NCBI GenBank assembly: GCA_020726505.1 | Contig: JAHLEZ010000037.1 | Span: forward strand, 186,001 to 250,000 | Source: Leptodontidium sp. MPI-SDFR-AT-0119 | Taxonomy: Eukaryota; Ascomycota; Leotiomycetes; Helotiales; Leptodontidiaceae | Direction of reading: 5' to 3' | Length of the DNA stretch: 64,000 nucleotides | Shown here: one piece after another, positions 35,469 to 45,033 of the stretch | Numbering within the stretch: position 1 is the first letter of the stretch | Layout of the letters: each line of letters opens with the position of its first letter | The notes under the pieces: model-generated | The model's database searches: none | What the model was told of the DNA's origin: nothing | Seen by the model: the letters and a program-made list of their open reading frames with translations, nothing else | Program-made: the position numbers and the translations under genes

Positions 35469-35755
35469 ATGATCTACGACCACTCAACGACTTCTCTCTG
35501 ACGAGTAACGACTCGTTAGTCTATACCTGTTGCCAGGCTTCGGTGCCAGTCAAGGCGTTTTTCGCGAGCATTATTTCAAGACTAGCCCTTTTAAAGGGAA
35601 TCAACTTGTTGCATCCACTAGTCTTCTAATAATTGTGAGTACGCTCTTTTCATTTTCAGTCTATTGGAAGCGTAAATCCACTCACATTCGGAAGGGCATT
35701 CTACAATGACTCTCACCCTTCACACTCAAGCTCATCACCTCACACCCTCACGTCA
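35469..35755. other. Short gap between hAT-like element and MFS relic
   Basis: Begins with the right copy of the 8-bp target duplication. I cannot recognise the missing 5' exons of the MFS relic here. Confidence 0.4.
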
Positions 35756-36704
35756 GGTTCCACATGATGTGGGCAGGCATGGTTTTGGTTGTGGTGTGAA
35801 CTATTGGAGCTGCATTCTCTGCCACAGTAAGTACTTCAAAGAATAATCAGGTTGAAGGAACAAGTTCTGAAGATGCTTTCAGGCCGTACGGGTCATCATG
35901 ACTCAAGGTTTGATGTGCGGAGTCTCTAGTAGTCTTCTATTCGCTCCCTGTATAAGCTTCGTGGACGAGTGGTTTTCCGAACGCCGTGGCTTGGCGAACG
36001 GGATATTGTAAGCATGCTATCTAGGTCACGACTTACTCGAAATACCTCGAAATACCTCGAAACCGTCCCATTGTGTCCTATCTCTGACTCCAACAGCTTT
36101 GCTGCACCTAATATTGCCTCAGCAGGCCTCTCGCCTTCTTCTCTATACTTTTAGACAAGTTCGGGTCACGCAAGACACTTCTCAGGGGGGCAGTACTCTC
36201 CGCGGTTATACTACCCCTTGGTATACTCTGTGTGCGGCCTTGTTCTGCTCGCAGCAGTACCAACACGGCTGCCCAAGAAAATAAACCCTCGCCTCTGAAG
36301 CTTTTCGTAAAGCCTGTTATGTGGTTGTTTATCCTATCCATGGCGTTGCAAAGCCTGGCAAACAATATTCCAGTCAACTATCTCCCGAGTTATGCCACTG
36401 ACTTGGGAGTATCTTCAAGCAATGCAGCGCTATTGGTGACGTATCTTTTATTATCAGGCGTAGTTGGTCAGCCTCTTGCAGGCGCTTTGACGTGAGTGTT
36501 TTCTCTCGATCCCTGGGGTTCCATCCTTCTCACATCGAGACATTGAATAACATGGAGATGAACAGAGACACCATAGAGCCGCGCATCCCATTACTACTTA
36601 GCACTCTAGTCAGTAGTTTCGCAGTATTTGTAGTGTGGGGCCTGGGTAGAGGATATTGGGTTACTGAGAAGGAGCAAGCCGTGGCTTCTGGCTCTCCATG
36701 CTGA
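35756..36704 (+). pseudogene. Relic of an MFS monocarboxylate-type transporter
   Basis: Conserved pieces of one transporter appear in order: MTQGLMCGVSSSLLFAPCIS, FVDEWFSERRGLANGI, FAAPNIASAGLSP, then ILLDKFGSRKTLLRGAVLSA in a different frame, FVKPVMWLFILSMALQSLAN with NNIPVNYLPSYATDLG, and TIEPRIPLLLSTLVSSFAVF. A one-base loss near 36128 (between LSP and the FFSILLDKFG segment) shifts the frame, and the protein ends prematurely soon after WGLGRGYW, so the last helices are missing. The 5' exons are also not recognisable. The likely introns contain a 10-bp CTCGAAATAC tandem (36036-36062). It lies under 300 bp from the hAT-like insertion; a causal link is only a guess. Confidence 0.8.
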
Positions 36705-37353
36705 AAATGAAACTTGGCTCGAGAGGCAATATTGGTCCTTCAAAGGTTCAATAGGGTGAGATAGTCCTCGCTGACTTCAGATATAGCTGTCTCGAGGAAA
36801 AGAAGGCAGGAAAAGAGAATGGCTGGAATTTGAATGCAGTGTCCTCGAGGGATGCATTTATCGGCGGCTCGATATAGATGATAATTATTTCTTCTTATCT
36901 TAGAGATTAGACTTCTGGGAAATTCAAATCGGAAGCTCTAGACATGTGTCTCAGCGGACTGGAGGAACATGACGTGTATAACCTTCTGTCTGCATAATTC
37001 CTTGCTCACCTGGTGTTTGGTTGGAAGAGATTGGGTAACCTGGTCACTTCTCTCCTGAATGTCTTGAGACTTTCTTGGGGCGTGAAATATGCAATTTATG
37101 AGCACACCAAATTGTAATTTGGGCAACGTTGTCATACATAGAGAGCAGCTGTTTATCGATACCAAAACTCGAGTCTTGTCAATGTTATCTCAACAAGTGG
37201 ATCCATTCAAGTCTATCTTGTTTTCTGTGTCAAAAAGTTCACCCAAGTTCTGCAAATCAAAAGCGCGCCGTCTAACCATACGCCAATTCCATGAAACCCT
37301 CTATCCAAAAATGAAATCCCCATCTCCGCCCAATCCAACCGACCTAGACAGAT
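36705..37353. other. Intergenic downstream of MFS relic
   Basis: No coding sequence or repeat is recognised. The missing C-terminal part of the MFS relic is not detectable here. Confidence 0.45.
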
Positions 37354-37912
37354 TTACGTCTCGGCACCCTTAGCACCGTTGGCCTTGCAGTAGGCAGTGA
37401 TCTAGTGATGCAAATGTCAGTGGCAATACTCAACCACATCTCAATAATAGGAGACTTCTTACCTCCTTTCCTCCGATAGAGCCGGCAGCAGAATTGCAGA
37501 ATGGAATATCGTTATTGGTAGTCTGTGAATCACAATTAGTACTTCTGACCGGAGCATGTGAGTTGTCCAAGCTTACCATCTTGCAATCAGCGCAAGTCTC
37601 CCAGTAATCGAGACCGGTCTGGCCCGCGTTGCGGAGCATGTAGTCGTTGCAAGATGCTTCGGTTGCGGCGGCATTGTAGAGGAACTGCAATGGATTAGTA
37701 AGTACTGGAGTACAAAAATGGAGAGCGGGGGAAGATGGGGTACTGGGGGAACTTACCCCACCCTCAGCATCATCAACACAGATGGCATTGTAATGAGTGT
37801 CGGCAATAACACTGAATAGGTTGTTAGTAAAGCAATGCTGAGACTTGAAGCGGCAATCATCAACCTACCCAGCAGCGAAAGCGACAGTGACGAGAAGAGT
37901 TGAGAACTGCAT
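37354..37912 (-). CDS. Small secreted six-cysteine protein
   Basis: Candidate secreted protein of 104 residues from five exons (37912-37869, 37811-37757, 37684-37577, 37522-37463, 37401-37354) with introns of 54-72 nt; every junction keeps the frame. The N-terminus MQFSTLLVTVAFAAGVIA is a signal peptide. The mature part has six cysteines (in AICVDD, EASCND, WETCADCKM, PFCNSA and TAYCKA), consistent with three disulfides. Four introns in about 100 codons is dense. No family is recognised; size, secretion and cysteine content fit an effector-like or surface protein, but no function can be claimed. Confidence 0.78.
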
Positions 37913-39388
37913 TGTGAAAGATGTAAAGGAATGTGCGAAACGACTGTGTGAGTTTGCAAGTTGGTTTGTTGATAGCTGAAGATTAAAGAGAGTGTGAGTT
38001 GAGTTGGGTGAAGAGCAATTTGTTTTTCGGGAGACATTGCAGCCTTATATCATGGCGTCAAGTGTATGAGACAACTTCAACAAGGGCTGACTCTCGCTCT
38101 TCGGGAACCCAAGTCCGTCCGTAAATTCTCCCATCGTGCGTTGAAACTACGCATAGCACAATTGATTAATTGTCTTGTTCCAAGGTTCCCCTTCAAGATT
38201 TGCAAGGGCGGAAATCCTCAGTTTGAACTTTGAACACCACCAAAAGCCAATCTTGGCATGCCAAGACACAGTTGAACATGATACAGATGATCACCAGATG
38301 CAGCCCATCGAAAGAGGACTCAGCCTCGATTCCTTCTCCACAAGTAACCCATTCTCTCCACGAACTCATTTTAAAATTACTATTCTGGACGACCATCTGA
38401 TGTTTTGAAACATAAGCGAAAGTCTAAATGACGTCCCGATGCCATGCCGAACCCTTCCCCCGTGCGTACCGAAGTGCATGACATCTCCTCGCCAAGAGGT
38501 ACCGATGCGATTGTTTCATGCTTTATCAATTGCGGGCTCCTTATGTCTGTTCTTAGACATTTGCCAAGAAGCTGAAGGGATGCCCTTGCCTTGAGGAGCG
38601 GTTTATACAGAGCACAAGCCACCTTTCTAATCAAGTGACTTATGCAAAACCATGGGGATCCTTCGCTATTCCCAATATGATGGAAATAGTGGAGATATTA
38701 TAAACTCTCTTATGGTGCTTAATTTTTCGTAACGGACACGCCGAAGCGAAGGACAGAGGCAGCACGGTCCATTCAGCCCTTTGACCACACCTTGATGTCT
38801 TTGCATGAAGCTTCCCCATGTCTCTCCTGCTCGTTTCAAGGCGATGGATTCTCGTGATTGTGGAATCTCCATCACAACGCATGAATGACACCTTCGAGAA
38901 GATCCCCCTTTTGAGAAGAAATTCGGTTCCGTCCAGGACCAAATTGAGGTCGCTCGCTTGGCACGCCTATCAATCAGACAACAGCCAAGCCCAGATGCCC
39001 CGCCTCGACTCCTCGAAGTTCATCCAAAGTTCAACGGCGGACTTTGTGTATATTGCATGTACCAGGCTTTGGCCTTCAGGGAGAGACATTGTGTTTCTTC
39101 AAGGAGCGCATTCGGGCTTGACCTTCCCGAAAGACCGCCCCCTCAATTCGCCAATCACTGATCCATGCTGTAGCAGGCTCACTTGCGGTCCATGCTCGGA
39201 TACTACTGCCATGAAGAGTGTGAGGGCACATAACATATATAGAGGCGAGATGCCGACTTCTCAGTTCTTCATCTCAGCATCTCATCTCAAGATCCTAATC
39301 ACCACCACACTCATTCTTTCTTTTTCAGAATCATACACACTCATTTACTTGAGCAGTCACTCACTCAAACATTCCTTCACTCTTCAAG
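37913..39388. promoter_or_regulatory. Shared divergent promoter region of two secreted-protein genes
   Basis: About 1.48 kb between start codons of two secreted-protein genes facing away from each other. I find no gene inside. TATATAG at 39236-39242 lies about 150 bp before the right-hand ATG; the complement of CTTATATC near 38043 lies about 130 bp upstream of the left-hand gene. Confidence 0.5.
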
Positions 39389-40123
39389 ATGTTCTCTTCC
39401 AACCTTCTCTCTATCATCATGGCCGCCGGCCTCGTCTCCGCCGCAGCGGTCCCCAAGCGAACCCTCTCTCCAGATGAGGTCATTGTCTATGGCAGTGGTC
39501 GTGTGGAAATCATGAACAAAACCGCCTACGCAGCTCTCCAAAGCAACACCATGATTGGCGCTCCAGCACCAATCCACCCATCTCTTCTCGATGGCTCCAA
39601 GCCAGCCAACACCAGCTCATCAGCTCCAGCCTTGCACAAGCGATGTGACGACATCACAGTCTTCACCCCCAGCCCAGTTCAGACCTTCCTAGGGTGGGAC
39701 GTCCTCATGTCCTCCGTCATCCACGCCACTGGAGAGACCGCCACAGTAGCTGTCACAGAGGGATACTCCATCGCCAACACCGTTACCGTCACCGCCGGCC
39801 TGTCTGCAGCAATCCCCCAGACATTCCTTACTGCATCGTTCGGTATCAGCTACGCAGAGACCTGGACTTCCACTTACTCCGCCTCGTACACTTTCGGTAT
39901 TCCAGACGGAAAGTACGGAGCTATTGTCAGCAACCCATACACCACCAGACACAGCGGCTTTGTTGACACTGGGTGTGTTGGCTCGGCTACTCGCGCCTAT
40001 TACCAGGGTGACTCCTACTCCAGCAAGGCTTCCGGTGGACTCTCATGGGTGGATGGAACTATCAGCCTGTGCACTGGCGATGAGTTCCCATTGAAGAAGT
40101 GCCTCGGAGAGGGGACTTTGTAG
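39389..40123 (+). CDS. Secreted protein with dibasic processing sites, unknown function
   Basis: Single-exon gene of 244 residues. The first 20 residues (MFSSNLLSIIMAAGLVSAAA) are a signal peptide. Lys-Arg dibasic sites occur just after it (VPKR) and at ALHKR before the conserved-looking C-terminal two thirds, so Kex2-type maturation in the Golgi is likely. The mature region is rich in Ser, Thr and Gly with few charged residues and four cysteines (RCDDI, TGCVG, LCTGD, KKCLG), suggesting two disulfides and a beta-rich fold. I do not recognise a family; several fungi encode secreted proteins of this general type. The 5' leader is about 150 nt behind a TATATAG element. Confidence 0.8.
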   Translation: MFSSNLLSIIMAAGLVSAAAVPKRTLSPDEVIVYGSGRVEIMNKTAYAALQSNTMIGAPAPIHPSLLDGSKPANTSSSAPALHKRCDDITVFTPSPVQTFLGWDVLMSSVIHATGETATVAVTEGYSIANTVTVTAGLSAAIPQTFLTASFGISYAETWTSTYSASYTFGIPDGKYGAIVSNPYTTRHSGFVDTGCVGSATRAYYQGDSYSSKASGGLSWVDGTISLCTGDEFPLKKCLGEGTL

Positions 40124-40977
40124 ATGATGGAGAATAGACTGGCATTTCCTTATTTCCCTTTGTTCTGGATTTTGTTTTTGGAGTTAGGAACGGATAGAGG
40201 GAGGGGCATTTAGACAGGCTAGGATTGGGACCAATACCATGGATTTTCACTTGGCAATAGTCTATCATGCAGCCAGTGACATTATAGTGAACTTCTTGTA
40301 AACCATCGTGCATAAATCGCATGAGGATATTTACTCTTCATGTCATCTTTCTCTTCCGCTTCACCTGACCCCTCATCGAGGCTTGGAAGCAGAGAATCTC
40401 TTTGTTCAAATCCACCCCCTAAGACTTTGTCCCTTACAAGGCCAAAACCCAGAATTTCAATGTCGCAAATCCAACCCTGGATATTCGAACTCCTCGAACA
40501 AGTATTCATCTAAATCCCACTACAGAATACGTTTAGATCACAAGCCTCACATGATATCCAGCAGTCAGAATTTTATTTTAAATGTCATATTACATCTGCA
40601 CTACATTAATTTACACTGTCTTTTGTTTAACTATCCATGATCGCCATGTACCCATGTAGCCATCTGCCTATTCATCGCTGCTTCTTTCCTTCCTGGTAAC
40701 ATACAAAGATCAAAACACCATAGAGTCGATTCCTCCCACTCTCCCCCCAATGTGCTTCAAACACTCTAACCCTCCATACATACTAACTCACGGTTTATCC
40801 CAGTGGTAACGCGCTATTGTATATCCACAGGAGCTTTGGTCGTCTATCGCCAGTATTGTCGGTGTCGATACTTTAGTCCGACAATTAATGTACCTCGAAG
40901 TAGATTTCACCCCACATGTGCCCTTTCCCCTCTATCCTATTTACAAATATCCATCCCTCAACGTGCGTAGCGAACCA
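40124..40977. other. Intergenic between convergent genes
   Basis: No gene, RNA or repeat is recognised in this 3'-to-3' stretch; it is AT- and CT-rich. Confidence 0.45.
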
Positions 40978-41385
40978 TTACTCAGCATCGAAACATTGAT
41001 CGCAGCCTTCGTGTTCGCATTTCCCACAGGATTCTCTAGAGTCGTTCTTTGCGTCTTTAAGCTCGAAGCACTATTTAATTATTCAGCAACTACCACTTAA
41101 AACACAGCATAAACTTTACCTTGCAGCAAATCCAGTTATAACAAACAGCCTTGGGTTTTGTAGGCTCGGTATCGATGCACTGGGCACAACTAGGATGTTT
41201 GCAGGTGGAACATGATTCGTTGTTCCTGAAGTACTTGTCGGTGCCGTTGAATTTGTCACACTAGTACAATCGTCAGCTATCAATGTGAATTCCTAAATAT
41301 CATTGTCGCCTACTTTGCAGCAGACCCAAATGTAGGGGAAGTCGTCCGAGGATTTCTCGTTGCCCTTTGGTGGAGGTTTTGCCAT
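40978..41385 (-). CDS. Small protein with two tandem W-x-C-C-K-C cysteine-rich domains
   Basis: Protein of 101 residues from three exons (41385-41314, 41260-41120, 41070-40978). After a polar N-terminus (MAKPPPKGNEKSSDD) it consists of two copies of one domain. Each starts W-[VI]-C-C-K-C, has a 14-16 residue charged loop, and ends C-x2-C-x4-C-x2-C (CSTCKHPSCAQC in copy 1; CGKCEHEGCDQC in copy 2). Both introns lie exactly after the C-C-K codon in phase 0, so domain and intron were duplicated together. No signal peptide. Paired CxxC spacing suggests zinc binding (inference). I know of uncharacterised fungal proteins with W-x-C-C-x-C motifs but no function. It is too fragmented into exons to be found as one open frame. 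Confidence 0.75.
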
Positions 41386-41715
41386 TTTGACTATCTGTTG
41401 TAGGATTATCGCTAAAGGAAAGCAGTTGGTGTCCATGTTTTTAATACCCATTATCAGAGACAAAGGTCATGCATCAGTTGACGGGTGTGAATCACTGTCT
41501 TTGATCAGAAGCCGGCTTTGTTTGGGTAGCTCATTCACAAACTCGCTTAAGCGAGCGACAACCAAGTCAAGAAAGGAGGCGAAGCAAGGCTGATCGCAAC
41601 TGAGTCAAAATGACGTGGTATTCTCATTCCCTCCAGATACATGAACCTCCCACATCATAAACGATGTGAACTTTCTGGATGCATCAATGTGCGTGTGAAA
41701 AGCAAAGCCAGCTGA
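41386..41715. other. Intergenic between W-x-C-C genes
   Basis: Separates the two related minus-strand genes. No further coding segment is recognised. Confidence 0.45.
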
Positions 41716-42149
41716 CTAACCAAACCACTTCTGCGCCATCGCCTTTCCAGAATTCTCAAAGACCGGGTGGCATCTTCCACATTCTTTGTGGGCGCATTTC
41801 CGGCCATCCGGCAGGGTGTATTAACATGGTTCCTTGTTGGCTTTTGCCACTTAATCTGCACTGAGGTTTCGTTAGCTCGGCACGATTTTGTTGCATGAAG
41901 GTTTTCTTACTTGACAGCACCTCCATCTACTGGGCTTGGTGACAATTTGAAGAGCATTTTTGACTTGACAGTCTTGAATTTTGACAGTTCTGTATCTTCC
42001 ATCGTTCTCCTAGGCTGTGCAAAGGTCTGATCGACGTGAAAGTATTGTACGTGTGAGGTGTTGTGGTCCGTTTCGGCGGCTGATTTCAATGGCGGAGTTC
42101 GACGATCTTTAGGAAGGAACCACCACTTATCCAAATGACCGCACCACAT
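41716..42149 (-). pseudogene. Frameshifted relative of the W-x-C-C domain gene
   Basis: Reconstructed exons are 42149-42051 (MWCGHLDKWWFLPK...), 42009-41911 (ending SRWRCCQ) and 41860-41716 (beginning with Cys and ending KCAHKECGRC, then FENSGKAMAQKWFG-stop). The motif W-R-C-C-Q|C with a phase-0 intron directly after Gln copies the arrangement of the neighbouring 101-aa gene. Exon 3 is 145 nt, one base more than a whole number of codons; the frame entered from exon 2 misses the C-x4-C-x2-C part, which is open one frame over. Either a +1 insertion has broken the gene or the assembly has an indel. The first ATG is uncertain; another lies at 42188. Confidence 0.55.
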
Positions 42150-42290
42150 ATCACCTGATAACGCGCCACTAGCCCTCCGGGGGGCCACGACAAGCTGGCG
42201 ATGGGCATTCTTCGTTGTCGCTTGACTTATGACTGTTATACTATCCCCTTAACTACGGTATGCACACTTTTTCAGGGTGCAGCGCTGGAG

Positions 42291-42342
42291 GTGGGGCGCT
42301 AAGGAGCCTATCACCTTAGGCATTTTAAGGCGCGTGCCCCAC
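42291..42342. repeat. Inverted repeat GTGGGGC...GCCCCAC left of transposase relic
   Basis: GTGGGGC at 42291-42297 pairs with GCCCCAC at 42336-42342; inside it, TAAGG/CCTTA words also pair. A similar hairpin (GTGGGGC 43019-43025, GCCCCAC 43033-43039) lies to the right of the transposase relic. They could be subterminal structures of a decayed element, but terminal repeats were not found. Confidence 0.45.
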
Positions 42343-42408
42343 CATAACAAAAACATCAACAAAGCAGTCTTTTCCCACCCAAATTACCTACTTTTTGCTG
42401 TATTTAAA

Positions 42409-42720
42409 ATGTCGGAATCAATAGAACGCGATCCCACTGATGCAGGCACCCTAAGGCCTGAGGCTCCGCCCTTAAAAGTAAAAGGGACGAAGTTTAAGCC
42501 TATGGATGCGCTTTCATTTGATATGCAACTAAACCTACCACCCGAGGTCGACCTTGATAATCCTCTTACGCTATTTCTATAGTATTACACGCCTGAAATC
42601 GTTGATGGGATTGTTAAAGCCACTAATGGATACGATAGGCCGTTACCTTCAAACGATTTAGCACCACGGAGTAGAGCTAAACAATAGTATACTACGACTC
42701 GGAATAAGATAAGACACAAC
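42409..42720 (+). pseudogene. PiggyBac-like transposase fragment (tentative)
   Basis: A frame opening MSESIERDPTDAG contains NPLTLFL-stop-YYTPEIVDGI and VKATNGYDRPLPS, resembling the start of the piggyBac-type DDE_Tnp_1_7 domain (a P-x-x-L-F ... Y-T ... I-V-x-x-T-N-x-Y pattern). Two in-frame TAG codons (42580-42582, 42685-42687) replace positions where CAG and TGG would fit, consistent with C-to-T and G-to-A decay. No catalytic aspartates are visible downstream and coding potential fades, so only an N-terminal scrap remains. The family assignment rests on a short motif. Confidence 0.45.
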
Positions 42721-43208
42721 CTCTCAAGCGATTGGTGACTTCAATAGCAATCAGTGCTTCACGTTACGCTCGTTACTCTCGAGGACTATCGTCGTGAAGA
42801 AATAATAACTTGCTGGGCCTCTGCTCTCGTTTGATATGTTGATCTTCCCCAAAGGCTTCCTCTAGAAGGGGCCGCAATCGTCATCTTTACTCCAACGAAC
42901 ACTACTACGAGTACAAGAAGCACCTTGAAGATAACCATTGATTGCTGGTGTCAAGAAACGAATATTCCAGTGGTACAAGTGAGTGAGGGGTAAAGCCATG
43001 CGGGGTCATTTGTACGCCGTGGGGCATCCCAAGCCCCACATGGTTTTTTAATTGAATTTTAATTCCTCCTCTCTATGTTTACGATATAAGCAGAGACATT
43101 CGTGCTTGTTGATTATTCGCGTCGCATAGGAGATATCGATATATTCTCGCTTCCATAGGGCCGGTAAAAGGGTTCGTTCAGTGACGTACTCACAATAAGA
43201 GGCGGTAA
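42721..43208. other. Non-coding stretch with right-hand hairpin
   Basis: Probably further decayed transposon sequence plus the EthD gene promoter. Contains the GTGGGGC/GCCCCAC hairpin at 43019-43039 and an AT-rich segment after it. Confidence 0.4.
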
Positions 43209-44027
43209 ATGAACATGGCCGACCCTACCCTCAACGGCCCTGGAATCATCTACGTGAGATCCAAACTTGTCCGAACCGATGTCCTAGACGAAGAAACATA
43301 CATTAAATGGTACGAGAAAGACCATATTCCCGACATCCTCGAGAAGACGCCCATCAAGTCTGCGTTTCGGTTCAGCAATGTTGACCCGAAAGCCGATCGA
43401 CCTTATCTTTTGATGTATCCGATGGAGAACTTGGCAGCTATTCATGGAGAGGGTTTCAAGATGCTGAACATCAATAGCGACTTCATGCCTGACAAAGGAG
43501 CTCCATATGATTACGCGGATCTGGACTTCAGGGATTATAAGTTGATTCAGAAGTATAACCCGACTGGAAACTCCGAAGGTAAGAAAAGACTGATTTGTTA
43601 CTTGTCAAAGCCTACTTACTGACGGTCTACAGGAAAGACCAAATTCATAGCGACTGGAGGTTTTGAGCTTGATTCTGCATTAACGGAGCAGAACTTACAT
43701 GATTGGTATAACCAAGAGGTGAGTCCTAACTGATAGCAACCTGTCAATTCCTTCGCATGGCTCACGAACCCCCAGCACCTCGAAAGACTCTCCGAAGTCC
43801 CTGGCTATCTCCGCACTACTAGATACAGACTGATGCATCACTCGACCAACGCAGACACAAGAGTGATGTTACGACTTGCAACCAAGGACGACATTCCAGC
43901 ACAAGAGGATGATGAGCCTCCAACCTGGCATGCGATCCATGAATTTGACGAAGCTTTTAACAAGGATTCATTGGGGAAAACCATTGACGAAGAAAATCTT
44001 CAGCGGTACCATGAAGCTGGAATATAA
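43209..44027 (+). CDS. EthD-like dimeric alpha/beta-barrel protein, C-terminus possibly frameshifted
   Basis: Three exons (43209-43578, 43633-43718, 43776-44027) give 235 residues. The protein has two tandem ferredoxin-like halves typical of fungal EthD-type proteins: GIIYVRSKLVRTDVLDEETY with WYEKDHIPDIL in the first, and FIATGGFELDSALTEQNLHD with WYNQEHLERLSEVPGYLRTT in the second. Small dimeric proteins of this fold bind or rearrange aromatic compounds; function here is unknown. The frame ends at a TAA in HEAGI-stop, but an overlapping frame continues LEYNVYKHVKSYGDGSFF to 44121, which looks like the normal family C-terminus. One extra base near 43998-44012 would explain this, so the gene may be truncated or the assembly may contain an indel. 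Confidence 0.75.
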
Positions 44028-45033
44028 CGTGTACAAGCATGTGAAGAGTTATGGAGATGGAAGTTTTTTCACTGAGAGTTACTCTCGTGAGATGCTGCAG
44101 AAAGGTAGAGGAGTTGCATAATGAGCAATAACCATGAGAATGGAATGATTTCCAGATTTTCAGTCTAGAGGACATGTACTCAGTGCTTGTGTCCTTGCAT
44201 AGATCTCGTAAAGAGTCGCAGGAATGGAAAGCTCAACAGGTGATACAGAGCTGTCGCCAGGCCGCTGACTCCAAACCTTGTTCACCGTCAAAAGTATACT
44301 TCAAATTGAGTAACGAAAGCTGTACGACGGCTAATTTGAAATAGAGGGGTCTCGAAGGATTATGCCTAAATAAGAAAAAGGCTCCCTGGCTTTCTGCATA
44401 GCGACGAAAGCAAATTCATGTTATAGACCGCTTCTCGATCTCGGGTTATATAAACCATCGCCTATCTCAGACATTTTGCAATCCATCCCGACCTCCTTCT
44501 TTAGCTCTTTTAGCTCTCATCCTTGACCAAGTTAACGAACGCGTCTGGCGAACAATGACGTTGTTCAACATGGAACGTGGTATCAGGAGTGTCGATCCGT
44601 GTAGCCACACAACGTTGCTCTCTGCATCTGCATTTAGAAAGCCGAGTGGGTTTACGTCAAGTCGTCTGATATTCGCTTGCTAGCATTTCGAACCTTTTCC
44701 ACGTGAGATTGCACGCACACGCATTGTTTGTTAATGAGGGGTAGAGGGTTTAGCGGCTTGTCATTGAGAACACCTTCCCAGAAACGTGTATATTTGCGGA
44801 GTTTAAATTCACGAAGATCCACCACTTGAGAAAAGGACTTCGGCGTGTAGTGGGATTGGCTATGATTGACATATGTTCCTGAACCAGGGGGGAACACATA
44901 TAACCACCGTACAGTCGTCGAACACCGGCGCTTTTCTCTCTTTCTTTTCGATCTGTTTCTGATTCAATCCGTGTTGAGCTTTCGAAAATCTCTTGCTCAA
45001 TTGTGATTGTTTTGTTAAACTAACCCATAGATT
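44028..45033. other. Intergenic
   Basis: Apart from the out-of-frame EthD tail (to 44121), no gene, RNA or repeat is recognised before the GH2 relic. Confidence 0.45.

Noticed and set aside
38818..39477. 219-codon plus-strand open frame in the divergent promoter
   Set aside because: Overlaps the signal-peptide region of the secreted protein in another frame and has no domain or sensible composition.
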